Positions 43,776 to 52,023 of a stretch of DNA of 64,000 nucleotides are shown in pieces (the first letter of the stretch is position 1; every line of letters starts with the position of its first letter). Location of the stretch: positions 153,561 to 217,560 of the forward strand of contig NZ_QRCU01000059.1 in the NCBI RefSeq assembly GCF_003369445.1. The letters are read 5' to 3'. The notes beneath the pieces were generated by a model. It was not told the DNA's origin. It saw only the letters and a list, made by a program, of their open reading frames with translations, and made no database searches. The position numbers and the translations under genes are program-made. The stretch is from Arthrobacter silvisoli (GTDB lineage Bacteria; Actinomycetota; Actinomycetes; Actinomycetales; Micrococcaceae).

Positions 43776-44759
43776 ATGAAAGCCGTCTACATTTCGGAGC
43801 CCGGAGGGCCTGAGGTACTTGAGGTCCGTGATGTTCCCGCGCCGGTTCCGGGCCCCGGCGAGGTGCTGATCGACGTCGTTGCGGCCGGACTGAACCGGGC
43901 GGACGTCCAACAGCGGCGCGGCTTCTACCCGCCGCCCGCGGGAGCCCCGGAGGTCCCTGGCCTGGAGGTTTCCGGCCGCATCGCGGCGTTCGGTCCGGAG
44001 GTCAGCAAGCCGTTCACGGTGGGGGACAAGGTGGTGGCGCTGCTGGCGGGCGGCGGCTACGCCCAGCAGGTGGCGGTCCCTGCCGAACAGGTCCTCAAAG
44101 TGCCCGACGGCGTCGACCTCGTCACCGCTGCCGCCCTGCCTGAGGTGGCGGCAACCGTCTACTCCAACCTGGTGATGACCGCCCAGCTGCAGCCGGGCGA
44201 AACGGTACTGATCCACGGTGCCACCGGCGGCATCGGCACCATCGCGATCCAGCTCGCCAAGGCTTTCGGGGCGGTCGTGGCCGCCACGGCCGGCTCAGCC
44301 GAAAAACTCGGCACCGCCAAGGCATTCCTCGGTGCGGACATCGTGATCAACTACGCCGAAGAAGACTTCGCCGCAAGCCTCAAGGCACAAAACGGGGGCC
44401 GGGGAGCAGACGTGATCCTCGACGTCGTCGGGGCGAAGTACCTGAAGCAGAACATTGCCGCGCTGGCCGACTACGGCCGCCTCGTGGTGATCGGCCTGCA
44501 GGGCGGCGCCAAGGGCGAAATCGATCTCGGCCAGTTGCTCAACAAACGCGCGGCGGTCATCGGAACCACCCTGCGTTCCCGTCCCGTCGCGGAAAAGGGC
44601 ATGATCATGAACGCGGTCCGCGAGAACATGTGGCCCATGTTCGGCGACGGCCGCATCAAGCCGCTCGTAGCGAAGTCATTCCCGCTGGAACAAGTCCGCG
44701 AAGCCCACCAGTATTTCGATTCAGGCGAGCACATGGGCAAGGTGCTCCTGCTGCTCTAA
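43776..44759 (+). CDS. NAD(P)H-quinone oxidoreductase (PIG3/zeta-crystallin-like MDR)
   Basis: 327 residues of the zinc-free medium-chain reductase family: GroES-like N-terminal half (GPGEVLIDVVAAGLNRAD), nucleotide-binding half with HGATGGIGTIAIQLAK, and the C-terminal FPLEQVREAHQYFDSGEHMGK found in PIG3-type quinone oxidoreductases. It likely reduces quinones or other electrophiles. GGGAG precedes the ATG. The PadR gene begins 26 bp downstream and may regulate it. Confidence 0.92.
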   Translation: MKAVYISEPGGPEVLEVRDVPAPVPGPGEVLIDVVAAGLNRADVQQRRGFYPPPAGAPEVPGLEVSGRIAAFGPEVSKPFTVGDKVVALLAGGGYAQQVAVPAEQVLKVPDGVDLVTAAALPEVAATVYSNLVMTAQLQPGETVLIHGATGGIGTIAIQLAKAFGAVVAATAGSAEKLGTAKAFLGADIVINYAEEDFAASLKAQNGGRGADVILDVVGAKYLKQNIAALADYGRLVVIGLQGGAKGEIDLGQLLNKRAAVIGTTLRSRPVAEKGMIMNAVRENMWPMFGDGRIKPLVAKSFPLEQVREAHQYFDSGEHMGKVLLLL

Positions 44760-44785
44760 ATGGGCGGCTGCCGCAAGGGAGGGAC

Positions 44786-45355
44786 ATGGCGATCCGGTAC
44801 GGCATCCTGGCACTGCTCCAGGACAAGGCCCGCTACGGCTATGACCTCAGGGCAGAGTTCGAGGCCCGGACAGGCGCGGTCTGGCCGCTGAATATCGGTC
44901 AGGTCTACTCCACGCTGGACCGCTTGGAACGGGACGGCCTGGTTACCCGCGACGGGGCCGACGGCGAGGGCCACGTGATCTACAGCCTCAGCCCCGCGGG
45001 CGCGGACGAACTCGGGCAGTGGCTGTCGACGGCGGTGGGCCGCGACGCCCCGCCACGGAACGAGCTCGCCATCAAGCTGTCGCTTGCCGCGACCATGCCC
45101 GGATCGGACCTTCCGGCCATTATCCAGGAGCAGCGGGCGGCCTCCCTCGCAAGACTTCAGGAACTCAGCCAGCAGCGCAAGGACGCTTCAGGCGCGCCAC
45201 GGGCCGCCGACACGGCCCGGCTCATGGTCCTGGATTCGCTGGTGTTCCAGCTCGAGGCCGAGCTGCGTTGGCTGGACCTCTGCGAGGCCCGGCTGGTCCA
45301 TAACGGGCAGATCGTCCCCGCCCCGCCCGGCGTCGGCCCGGAGACCGCCGGCTGA
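44786..45355 (+). CDS. PadR-family transcriptional regulator
   Basis: 189 residues. The PadR winged helix is typical (MAIRYGILALLQDKARYGYD, WPLNIGQVYSTLDRLERDGL), followed by a helical dimerisation tail (LARLQELSQQRKD, VFQLEAELRWLDLCEARL). AAGGGAGGG lies 3-9 nt before the ATG. The gene follows the quinone reductase in the same direction, so they probably form an operon; the ligand may be an aromatic compound or quinone. Confidence 0.9.
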   Translation: MAIRYGILALLQDKARYGYDLRAEFEARTGAVWPLNIGQVYSTLDRLERDGLVTRDGADGEGHVIYSLSPAGADELGQWLSTAVGRDAPPRNELAIKLSLAATMPGSDLPAIIQEQRAASLARLQELSQQRKDASGAPRAADTARLMVLDSLVFQLEAELRWLDLCEARLVHNGQIVPAPPGVGPETAG

Positions 45356-45369
45356 GCAGCGGCTTTGCA

Positions 45370-45405
45370 TTTGACTGGCTTTGTCATGTTTGACTGACTC
45401 TGTCA
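45370..45405. promoter_or_regulatory. two 17-bp direct repeats upstream of cstA
   Basis: TTTGACTGGCTTTGTCA (45370-45386) and TTTGACTGACTCTGTCA (45389-45405) match at 15 of 17 positions with a 19-bp period, close to two helical turns. They begin 14 bp after the padR stop and end 67 bp before cstA. Each contains a TTGACT -35-like hexamer; TACAGT at 45417-45422 is a possible -10. Confidence 0.6.
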
Positions 45406-45472
45406 CAGGGCCTTGCTACAGTGCGCCTAACGCCAACCACTGTTCTCAGGGAACGGGTCTCAAGGAGGAGCC

Positions 45473-47761
45473 ATGGGTACGCAGCCGAACACGGAAGACA
45501 CCGAATCCGCTCAATCACACGTCCTCGAACTCGATCAGGAGCTGCCGCCGCCTGCGGTGGACGACGCCGTCAGGGAAGCCGAGGAGCGGCGCTGGACTCC
45601 CGGGAAAGTCGCCCTCTGGGTGGCCATCTCGCTGCTCGGCGCCGTGGCCTGGTTCATGGTGGCCCTGGTCCGCGGCGAGACCGTCAACGCCATCTGGTTC
45701 GTCTTCGCAGCTGTCTGCACGTACCTCATCGGATACCGCTTCTACTCCAAGGTGATCGAACGCTACCTGTTGAAACCCGATGACCGGCGGGCCACTCCCG
45801 CCGAATACAAGGCGGACGGCAAGGACTACGTCCGGACGGACCGGAACGTGCTCTTCGGGCACCATTTCGCCGCGATCGCGGGCGCCGGTCCGCTCGTGGG
45901 GCCGATCATCGCCGCCCAGATGGGCTACCTGCCGGGCACCATCTGGATCATCATCGGCGTCGTCCTGGCCGGTGCCGTGCAGGACTACCTCGTGATGTTC
46001 TTCTCCATGCGCCGCGGCGGGCGTTCGCTTGGCCAGATGGCCCGGGAAGAACTCGGCGTGATCGGCGGAACGGCGGCCCTCGTGGCCACCCTGCTCATCA
46101 TGATCATCATCGTGGCGATCCTCGCGCTGGTGGTGGTGAACGCCCTCGGCGAGAGCCCGTGGGGTGTCTTCTCGGTGGGCATGACCATCCCGATCGCCCT
46201 GTTCATGGGTGTCTACCTGCGGTTCATCCGGCCCGGCAAGGTCATGGAAGTTTCGGTCATCGGCTTCGTGCTGCTGATGGCCGCGATCATCGGCGGCGGC
46301 ATGGTGGCCGGCACGGAGTGGGGTGCCTCCTTCTTCCACTTGGACAAGACCACCATCGCCTGGGGGATCATCGTCTACGGCTTCATCGCCGCGATCCTGC
46401 CGGTCTGGCTGCTCCTCGCACCGCGGGACTACCTGTCCACGTTCATGAAGATCGGCGTGATCGTCATGCTCGCCGTGGCCATCATCGTGGTGCGCCCCGA
46501 GATCACCGTGCCCGCCTTCAGCGAGTTCGCGGGGCGGGAGAACGGTCCCGTGTTCTCCGGAGCGCTGTTCCCGTTCCTGTTCGTCACCATCGCCTGCGGT
46601 GCGCTGTCCGGCTTCCATGCTCTGATTTCCTCGGGCACGACGCCCAAGCTGGTGGAGAAGGAGCGCCAGACGCGTTTTATCGGCTACGGCGGCATGCTTA
46701 TGGAGTCCTTCGTGGCCATCATGGCCCTGGTGGCTGCCATCTCCATCGAGCGCGGCATCTACTTCGCCATGAACGCCCCCGCGGCCCTGACCGGCGGCAC
46801 GGTGGAAACCGCCGCCCAATGGGTCAACAGCCTTGGCCTGTCCGGCGTCAACCTCGCCCCGGCCGAGCTGGCACAGACCGCCCAGAACGTCGGCGAGCCG
46901 AGTATCGTATCGCGATCGGGCGGTGCGCCGACCCTCGCCGTCGGCCTGGCGCACATCATGCAGCAGTTCATCGGCGGCACCTCGATGATGGCGTTCTGGT
47001 ACCACTTCGCCATCATGTTCGAGGCGCTGTTCATCCTCACAGCCGTCGACGCCGGGACCCGCGTTGCCCGCTTCATGCTGCAGGATTCCCTCGGCAACTT
47101 CGTCCCGAAGTTCAAGGAGGCGTCCTGGCGGCCCGGCGCCTGGCTGTGCACCGCCGTCATGGTGGGTGCCTGGGGTGCCGTGCTGCTGATGGGCGTCACC
47201 GATCCGCTCGGTGGCATCAATACCCTGTTCCCGCTGTTCGGCATCGCCAACCAGTTGCTCGCCGCGATCGCCCTCGCGGTCTGTATGGCCATCGCCGCCA
47301 AGCGGGGATCCTTCAAGTTCCTGTGGATCGTCGGGGTGCCGTTGGCGTTCGCCGCCGTCGTGACCATTACCGCGAGCTTCCATAAGATCTTCTCCCCGGT
47401 GCCTGCCGTGGGCTACTTCGCCAACAACGCCGCCTTCGCCAAGGCCCTGGCCGATGGCAAGACGGAGTTCGGCACGGCCAAGACAGTGGCCGCCATGGAG
47501 GCGGTGGTCCGCAACACCATGGTGCAGGGCGTGTTGTCGGTGGTCTTCGTGGTGCTCAGCATCATCGTGATCCTCACCGCGATCCTCGCCACGGTGAAGG
47601 CCTTCCGGGACGGCGGCGGCCACGACCACGAGGACGCCCCGCGGCCTTCGCGGGTCTTCGCCCCCGCAGGGCTGTTCCCGACGGCGGCCGAGCGTGAGCT
47701 TGCCGCAGCCTGGGCCAAGGTCCCCGAGGCCAAGCGCTTCGAGCGGCCGGGGCATCACTGA
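45473..47761 (+). CDS. cstA: CstA-family transporter (carbon starvation protein A)
   Basis: 762 residues with about 16-18 membrane helices. The family signature GHHFAAIAGAGPLVGPIIAAQ is present near residue 130, with GALSGFHALISSGTTPK in the middle; the N-terminus has a 45-residue acidic cytosolic extension. CstA proteins take up pyruvate or peptides when carbon is scarce. A strong AAGGAGG ribosome-binding site precedes the ATG. The stop overlaps the ybdD start by one base, the usual CstA-YbdD pairing. Confidence 0.95.
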   Translation: MGTQPNTEDTESAQSHVLELDQELPPPAVDDAVREAEERRWTPGKVALWVAISLLGAVAWFMVALVRGETVNAIWFVFAAVCTYLIGYRFYSKVIERYLLKPDDRRATPAEYKADGKDYVRTDRNVLFGHHFAAIAGAGPLVGPIIAAQMGYLPGTIWIIIGVVLAGAVQDYLVMFFSMRRGGRSLGQMAREELGVIGGTAALVATLLIMIIIVAILALVVVNALGESPWGVFSVGMTIPIALFMGVYLRFIRPGKVMEVSVIGFVLLMAAIIGGGMVAGTEWGASFFHLDKTTIAWGIIVYGFIAAILPVWLLLAPRDYLSTFMKIGVIVMLAVAIIVVRPEITVPAFSEFAGRENGPVFSGALFPFLFVTIACGALSGFHALISSGTTPKLVEKERQTRFIGYGGMLMESFVAIMALVAAISIERGIYFAMNAPAALTGGTVETAAQWVNSLGLSGVNLAPAELAQTAQNVGEPSIVSRSGGAPTLAVGLAHIMQQFIGGTSMMAFWYHFAIMFEALFILTAVDAGTRVARFMLQDSLGNFVPKFKEASWRPGAWLCTAVMVGAWGAVLLMGVTDPLGGINTLFPLFGIANQLLAAIALAVCMAIAAKRGSFKFLWIVGVPLAFAAVVTITASFHKIFSPVPAVGYFANNAAFAKALADGKTEFGTAKTVAAMEAVVRNTMVQGVLSVVFVVLSIIVILTAILATVKAFRDGGGHDHEDAPRPSRVFAPAGLFPTAAERELAAAWAKVPEAKRFERPGHH

Positions 47762-47976
47762 TGGCCGGGCCGATCGGGCCGGTGACGGAGCCGCTGCTCC
47801 GCGGTCTCCGGGGCGTCGCCGCTTACTTCCGTGGCGTCATGGGCGCCGACGCCTACCGGAAATACCTCGAACACCATGAAGCCAGCGGCCACTCCGTGGC
47901 CCCGATGACTGAAAGGCAGTTCTGGCGGGAACGCATGGACCGGCAGGACTCCAACCCGCACGGGAGATGTTGCTGA
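47761..47976 (+). CDS. ybdD: YbdD/YjiX-family small protein, partner of CstA
   Basis: 71 residues. The family pattern is clear: a short helix, YFRGVMGADAYRKYLEHH, MTERQFWRERMDRQDSNP and a C-terminal Cys pair (GRCC). The protein is almost always encoded after cstA and is thought to support its transport. Start overlaps the cstA stop (TGATG). Confidence 0.92.
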   Translation: MAGPIGPVTEPLLRGLRGVAAYFRGVMGADAYRKYLEHHEASGHSVAPMTERQFWRERMDRQDSNPHGRCC

Positions 47977-48041
47977 AGGTGGAGCCACCATCGAAAGAAA
48001 CGAACGACAGGCTGCTTGCGGCCACGTGAGAGTATGAAGCC

Positions 48042-48698
48042 ATGAGCGATCTGGACGCGACCGAGGACAGCAAAGGCGTCGACGACATCCCCGTCGAAGG
48101 AACCACCCTCGACGACGGATCCGGCGTGCGCACCGCTGCGGCCGAAACCGGCAGGGACGGCGATGACAACGCCGGTTCCAAGAAGCCGAACCATCTCCAG
48201 GACCTCGTCGACGAGCCGGCCAAAGTGATGCGGATCGGCACCATGGTCAGGCAGCTTCTCGAGGAAGTGAAGAGTGCGCCGCTCGACGATGCCGCGCGTG
48301 GCCGGCTTGCCGAGATCCATGAACGCTCCATCAAGGAACTCGAGGACGGCCTGGCCCCGGAGCTGATCGAGGAGCTCGAAAGGATCAGCCTGCCCTTCCC
48401 CGAGGATAAACCGCCCTCGGACGCCGAACTGCGGATCGCCCAGGCCCAGCTGGTCGGCTGGCTGGAAGGGCTCTTCCACGGCATCCAGGCCGCAATCGCT
48501 GCCCAGCAGGCCGCCCGGGAACACGCCGCGGCCCAGCTGCAGCTACGCCAGCTTCCACCCGGAACCATGATCGCGCCCGGCGTCGTCATCGGGGCCAACG
48601 GCGAACCACAGCGCGCCCCGGCACGCCGGAGCGAGCACGGACCCGGCCAGTCCGGCGGTGCCGAGGATCCGGACCACGGCCCCGGCCAGTATCTCTGA
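48042..48698 (+). CDS. bpa: bacterial proteasome activator Bpa
   Basis: 218 residues. The acidic disordered N-terminus (1-45) leads into the four-helix core (PAKVMRIGTMVRQLLEEV, AELRIAQAQLVGWLEGLFHG) and a tail ending GQYL, the residues that dock into the alpha-ring pockets of the 20S core particle. Bpa forms a ring that opens the proteasome without ATP and lets unfolded proteins in. It implies a proteasome elsewhere in the genome. A weak GAGTAT hexamer is 6 nt before the ATG. Confidence 0.95.
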   Translation: MSDLDATEDSKGVDDIPVEGTTLDDGSGVRTAAAETGRDGDDNAGSKKPNHLQDLVDEPAKVMRIGTMVRQLLEEVKSAPLDDAARGRLAEIHERSIKELEDGLAPELIEELERISLPFPEDKPPSDAELRIAQAQLVGWLEGLFHGIQAAIAAQQAAREHAAAQLQLRQLPPGTMIAPGVVIGANGEPQRAPARRSEHGPGQSGGAEDPDHGPGQYL

Positions 48699-49146
48699 GT
48701 TTCGCTTGGGTCTCTTTGGGGAACTCCGCCAGGGGCGGAGGGATGACACCGAACTTGGCAAGGGTCTGTGGCGGCGCGCCCATGACCGTTTCCACCGCGG
48801 TCTCGACCGGTACCACCAGGTGCTGGAGGGCGTGGAGGACGAGCAGCTGTACGGTGAGCTCGTGGTGATCGCCAATGAGCTGGCGGAGCTGTCTGCCCGG
48901 GTGCGTGCGGTGTGCATCGAAGCCCAGCGGATCGCACCCAGCGAGGGCCTGGACATCCCCGGGCAGCTCGCCGGTGTCCACCGCGCCTTGTCCAAGGCGG
49001 GGAACTCGCTTGCGACGACGGCGGAGGCCGCCGCGATGCTGCGCCTCGCTGCTCCTGCGGCGCAGGCGGGGGCGGCGTCCGTGCGCCGCCGGGCCGAAGC
49101 CGTTCACGAGCACGTCGACGAAGCCGAACGGCTGATGCGCCGCTGA
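48658..49146 (+). CDS. hypothetical helical protein overlapping bpa
   Basis: 162 residues from a GTG inside the end of bpa; the alternative is TTG at 48706 (146 residues), just after the bpa stop, and I cannot decide between them. The protein is entirely helical (AHDRFHRGLDRYHQVLEGVE, ANELAELSARVRAVCIEAQR, then Ala-rich helices) with no membrane segment. The tight link with bpa suggests a shared transcript. I recall similar genes near bpa in other actinobacteria, without a known function. Confidence 0.6.
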   Translation: MPRIRTTAPASISEFRLGLFGELRQGRRDDTELGKGLWRRAHDRFHRGLDRYHQVLEGVEDEQLYGELVVIANELAELSARVRAVCIEAQRIAPSEGLDIPGQLAGVHRALSKAGNSLATTAEAAAMLRLAAPAAQAGAASVRRRAEAVHEHVDEAERLMRR

Positions 49147-49291
49147 GCACCGCGAATCAGCAAAGCGGCAATCAGCTGGCCAGGCAGATAGCTGCACGCG
49201 CGCTTATTCCAAGGGTGCAATTATTAAGCGCCTAGCTTAGCCGTCGCAAAAGCCGTGACCCGCCTCAGGCCCGGCTGGCAGGATGGATGCC

Positions 49292-50131
49292 ATGACTTCG
49301 TCTCCGAATCTGACTCTTAATGACGGCAACACCATTCCCCAGCTCGGCTACGGGGTCTGGCAGGTTGAGGACGATGTAGCCGAAAAGGTAGTCCGCCAGG
49401 CATTCGAGGCCGGCTACCGCCATATCGACACCGCCAAGATCTACGGCAACGAGTCGGGTGTGGGCCGCGCGATCGCAACCTCCGGCCTGAAGCCCGAGGA
49501 AATCTTCATCACCACCAAGCTGTGGAATGCAGACCAGGGCTACCAGTCCACTCTCGAGGCGTTCGAAGCCTCCATGGACCGCCTTGGCCTGGAGACCCTT
49601 GATCTCTACCTGATCCACTGGATGCAGCCCAAGCAAGACAAGTACGTGGACACCTGGAAGGCACTCATCGAGCTGCAGAAGCGCGGCCGCGTCAAGAGCA
49701 TCGGCGTCTCCAACTTCAGCAAGGAAGGTCTGCAGCGCCTGATCGACGAAACCGGGGTGGTTCCGGCGATCCACCAGATCGAACTGCACCCCTTCTTCAA
49801 CCAGGCGGAGCTGCGCGAATTCAACGCCGCCAACGGCATCCTGACCCAGGCCTGGTCCCCGTTGGGCCAAGGCGGTGAACTGTTGGCCGACGAAACGATC
49901 GCCGGCATCGCCGCCAAACACGGCGCCACACCGGCCCAGGTCGTCATCGCCTGGCACCTGGCCATCGGCAACGTCGTGATCCCGAAGTCCGTCACCGCGT
50001 CCCGGATCGTGGAGAACTTCGAATCGCTGGACGTCACCCTTGACGCAGCGGACATCGAGGCCATCAACGGCCTGGACCGCGGTGCCGAAGGCCGGATCGG
50101 CCCGGACCCGGCGGTTTCCGACTTCGCCTAG
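49292..50131 (+). CDS. aldo/keto reductase (2,5-diketo-D-gluconate reductase type)
   Basis: 279 residues of a (beta/alpha)8 barrel. The catalytic tetrad is visible: Asp and Tyr in GYRHIDTAKIYGNE, Lys in TTKLWN, His in YLIHWMQP; the NADPH-binding IPKSVTASRI is near the C-terminus. It reduces aldehydes or ketones with NADPH. An ATG nine bases earlier is in frame, but the ATG at 49292 has CAGGAT 7 nt upstream, a weak leaderless signal. A strong terminator follows. Confidence 0.92.
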   Translation: MTSSPNLTLNDGNTIPQLGYGVWQVEDDVAEKVVRQAFEAGYRHIDTAKIYGNESGVGRAIATSGLKPEEIFITTKLWNADQGYQSTLEAFEASMDRLGLETLDLYLIHWMQPKQDKYVDTWKALIELQKRGRVKSIGVSNFSKEGLQRLIDETGVVPAIHQIELHPFFNQAELREFNAANGILTQAWSPLGQGGELLADETIAGIAAKHGATPAQVVIAWHLAIGNVVIPKSVTASRIVENFESLDVTLDAADIEAINGLDRGAEGRIGPDPAVSDFA

Positions 50132-50143
50132 ACACGGCTCCAC

Positions 50144-50190
50144 AAAGGGTCCCGCGCTCGCTCACGAGCGCGGGACCCTTTGGCGTTTTT
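50144..50190 (+). terminator. terminator of the aldo/keto reductase gene
   Basis: A 17-bp stem (50144-50160 with 50165-50181, CTCA loop) followed by GGCGTTTTT. It abuts the end of the convergent HxlR gene and can serve both. Confidence 0.88.
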
Positions 50191-50585
50191 CATGCTCCGT
50201 CGTACCGTTCCCTGGCGGCGGACACCTCCGGCATGTTGTCTTCGGCCCAGAGCTTCAGTTGGCCCATGACCTTCAGCAGGGAACTGCCAAGCTCCGTCAG
50301 GGAGTAGGTCACGGTCACCGGAACGGTCGCTTCGACGTCCCGATGCACCAGGCCGTCACGTTCGAGGTTCCGCAGGGTTTGGGTCAGCATTTTCTGGCTC
50401 ACCCCTGCCACAACCCGGGCGATCTTGGAGTAGCGTGCGGGCCCGTCGCCCAGTTCGGTGAGCACCAGGACCACCCACTTGTTGGATATACGCTCCAGGA
50501 GCTGGCGGCTGGGGCACGCCGCGAGGTATGCATCGTAGTCGTGCTTCCGCGCTGCCCGCTGCTGTGCCGCCGTCGTCGTGGCCAT
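50190..50585 (-). CDS. HxlR-family regulator (QorR-like)
   Basis: 131 residues with the HxlR/DUF24 winged helix (CPSRQLLERISNKWVVLVLTE, YSKIARVVAGVSQKMLTQTL, YSLTELGSSLL). The single Cys in AACPSR sits where redox-sensing HxlR proteins such as QorR and YodB carry their reactive thiol. GGAGGTAAC directly precedes the ATG at 50585. It is divergent from a quinone-oxidoreductase-like gene, the QorR-qor arrangement. Confidence 0.9.
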   Translation of the reverse strand: MATTTAAQQRAARKHDYDAYLAACPSRQLLERISNKWVVLVLTELGDGPARYSKIARVVAGVSQKMLTQTLRNLERDGLVHRDVEATVPVTVTYSLTELGSSLLKVMGQLKLWAEDNMPEVSAARERYDGA

Positions 50586-50620
50586 GTTACCTCCGAGGGG
50601 GATACGCACTCTGAGGTGCC

Positions 50621-50639
50621 TACTTACCAAAAGAGAGTA
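50621..50639. promoter_or_regulatory. putative HxlR operator
   Basis: TACTTACCAAAAGAGAGTA is an imperfect inverted repeat (TACTT / AGAGTA ends) in the 104-bp gap between the two divergent genes, near where both promoters should lie. Confidence 0.4.
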
Positions 50640-50689
50640 CGGCCGGAAGGATCGGAGAGGAAAACCGCCGAATCCTTGAAGGAGGACAA

Positions 50690-51589
50690 ATGAAGACCGC
50701 CATCGCCACGCCCGACGGAATCGAACTTCGTAAGCTGGAGCAGCTGCCGCCCGGTGCGGGTGAAGTATTGCTCGAGGTGCGGGCCGCTGGTGTGAACCCG
50801 GTAGACGCGATGATCGAAGCGGGCGTGCCGCGGGAGCTGGGCTGGGTTCCCGCAGACGCCCCGATCGGTCTCGGCGCGGATGTCGCTGGGACCGTGCTCG
50901 CGGTGGGTCCCGGTGTTTCCGCAGACCGTCCGGAACTGGTCCCGGGCACCCGGGTGGCCGGGTTCCGCGGTGACTTCGTCTCGCCCCGCGGCACCTTCGC
51001 CCATCACGCCGTGCTGCCCGCGGCCTCGCTCGCGGTCATCCCGGATGCCCTGGACTTCGTCGGGGCGGCGACCATCCCGCTGAATTCCTCCACGGCTGCC
51101 CAGGCCATCGCCCTCGCGGGGGAACCATCCGGAACGTTGCTCATCACCGGGGCGGCGGGTGCAGTCGGTGGCCTGGCCGTCACCCTCGCCCGCCGCGCGG
51201 GATGGCGGGTCGCGGCGTTCGCCCGGCCCGCCGACGTCGGCTTCCTTGAGGAGGCAGGCGCCGAGGAAATCGTTGCCGGCCTCGGGACGGCCCGTTTCGA
51301 CGCGGTGCTGGACGCCGCGGCCCTGGGCGAGCCGGCCGTGGACGCCGTCGCCGACGGCGGGACGTACGTCGGGCTGGTTCCCCCGACCCTGCCTGACTCG
51401 GACCGGGTGACGACGACGGCGCTTGTCGCGGTCCCGGACAGCACCGAGCTTGCCGGGCATCTTGAGTTGGCGGCCGACGGCGTGCTGGCGCCGCGCGTGT
51501 TCGCCACCTGGCCGCTGGAGCGGGCTGCCGAAGCGATCGCGGCCGTCGCCGCGGGCGGCACCAGGGGCCGCTACGTCCTGGTGCCGTGA
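50690..51589 (+). CDS. NADP-dependent quinone-oxidoreductase-like protein (MDR)
   Basis: 299 residues. GroES-like N-terminal half (GAGEVLLEVRAAGVNPVDAM), Rossmann half with TGAAGAVGGLAVTLAR, and a C-terminal AAEAIAAVAAGGTRGRYVLV. Zinc ligands are absent, placing it among quinone reductases. An excellent GAAGGAGGA ribosome-binding site precedes the ATG. Likely repressed by the divergent HxlR protein and induced by quinones or diamide-like stress. Confidence 0.9.
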   Translation: MKTAIATPDGIELRKLEQLPPGAGEVLLEVRAAGVNPVDAMIEAGVPRELGWVPADAPIGLGADVAGTVLAVGPGVSADRPELVPGTRVAGFRGDFVSPRGTFAHHAVLPAASLAVIPDALDFVGAATIPLNSSTAAQAIALAGEPSGTLLITGAAGAVGGLAVTLARRAGWRVAAFARPADVGFLEEAGAEEIVAGLGTARFDAVLDAAALGEPAVDAVADGGTYVGLVPPTLPDSDRVTTTALVAVPDSTELAGHLELAADGVLAPRVFATWPLERAAEAIAAVAAGGTRGRYVLVP

Positions 51590-51649
51590 GGCCCACTTCC
51601 GGCCGCGCGGCTGATCGCATGCTTGGCCGATAGCGCGCAGGAAACAAAC

Positions 51650-51680
51650 AAGCCCCGCCATTCATGGAATGGCGGGGCTT
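51650..51680. terminator. bidirectional terminator between the MDR gene and tRNA-Thr
   Basis: AAGCCCCGCCATTC and GAATGGCGGGGCTT form a 14-bp stem with loop ATG, followed by TT on the plus strand and TGTTTGTTT on the minus strand. Confidence 0.85.
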
Positions 51681-51685
51681 TTCCG

Positions 51686-51758
51686 AGCTTCGTATCAGAA
51701 TCGAACTGATGACCTTTTCATTACGAGTGAAACGCTCTACCGACTGAGCTAACGAAGC
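51686..51758 (-). tRNA. tRNA-Thr(CGT)
   Basis: 73 nt. Acceptor GCTTCGT with ACGAAGC, D stem GCTC/GAGC, anticodon stem TTTCA/TGAAA around loop CTCGTAA, T arm ATCAG-TTCGATT-CTGAT, discriminator T, no CCA. The gap 51759-52023 downstream on the plus strand holds no gene. Confidence 0.97.
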
Positions 51759-52023
51759 ACCGCGGTTCTTCCGGAAACACCGGCTGAATCACGCAAGACA
51801 CAACTGTAGTGGAGCCACCGCGCCCGGGTCAAAACGGTTCGGCCCACCCGGCAGGGGCGGCCCGGAGGAGGCCGGAACAGGGTTTGGGGTGGTGTTCATC
51901 AAGCCGTCAGGCACGGTTCAGCGGGCCGTCGCGGGCCGGGCGGAAGCTGGGCGGAATACCGTGGCCGTTGATGGCGGCCGCCGAGGCCGGGACCCGCACA
52001 GGTCCCACCAGCAAAGGGGAACG

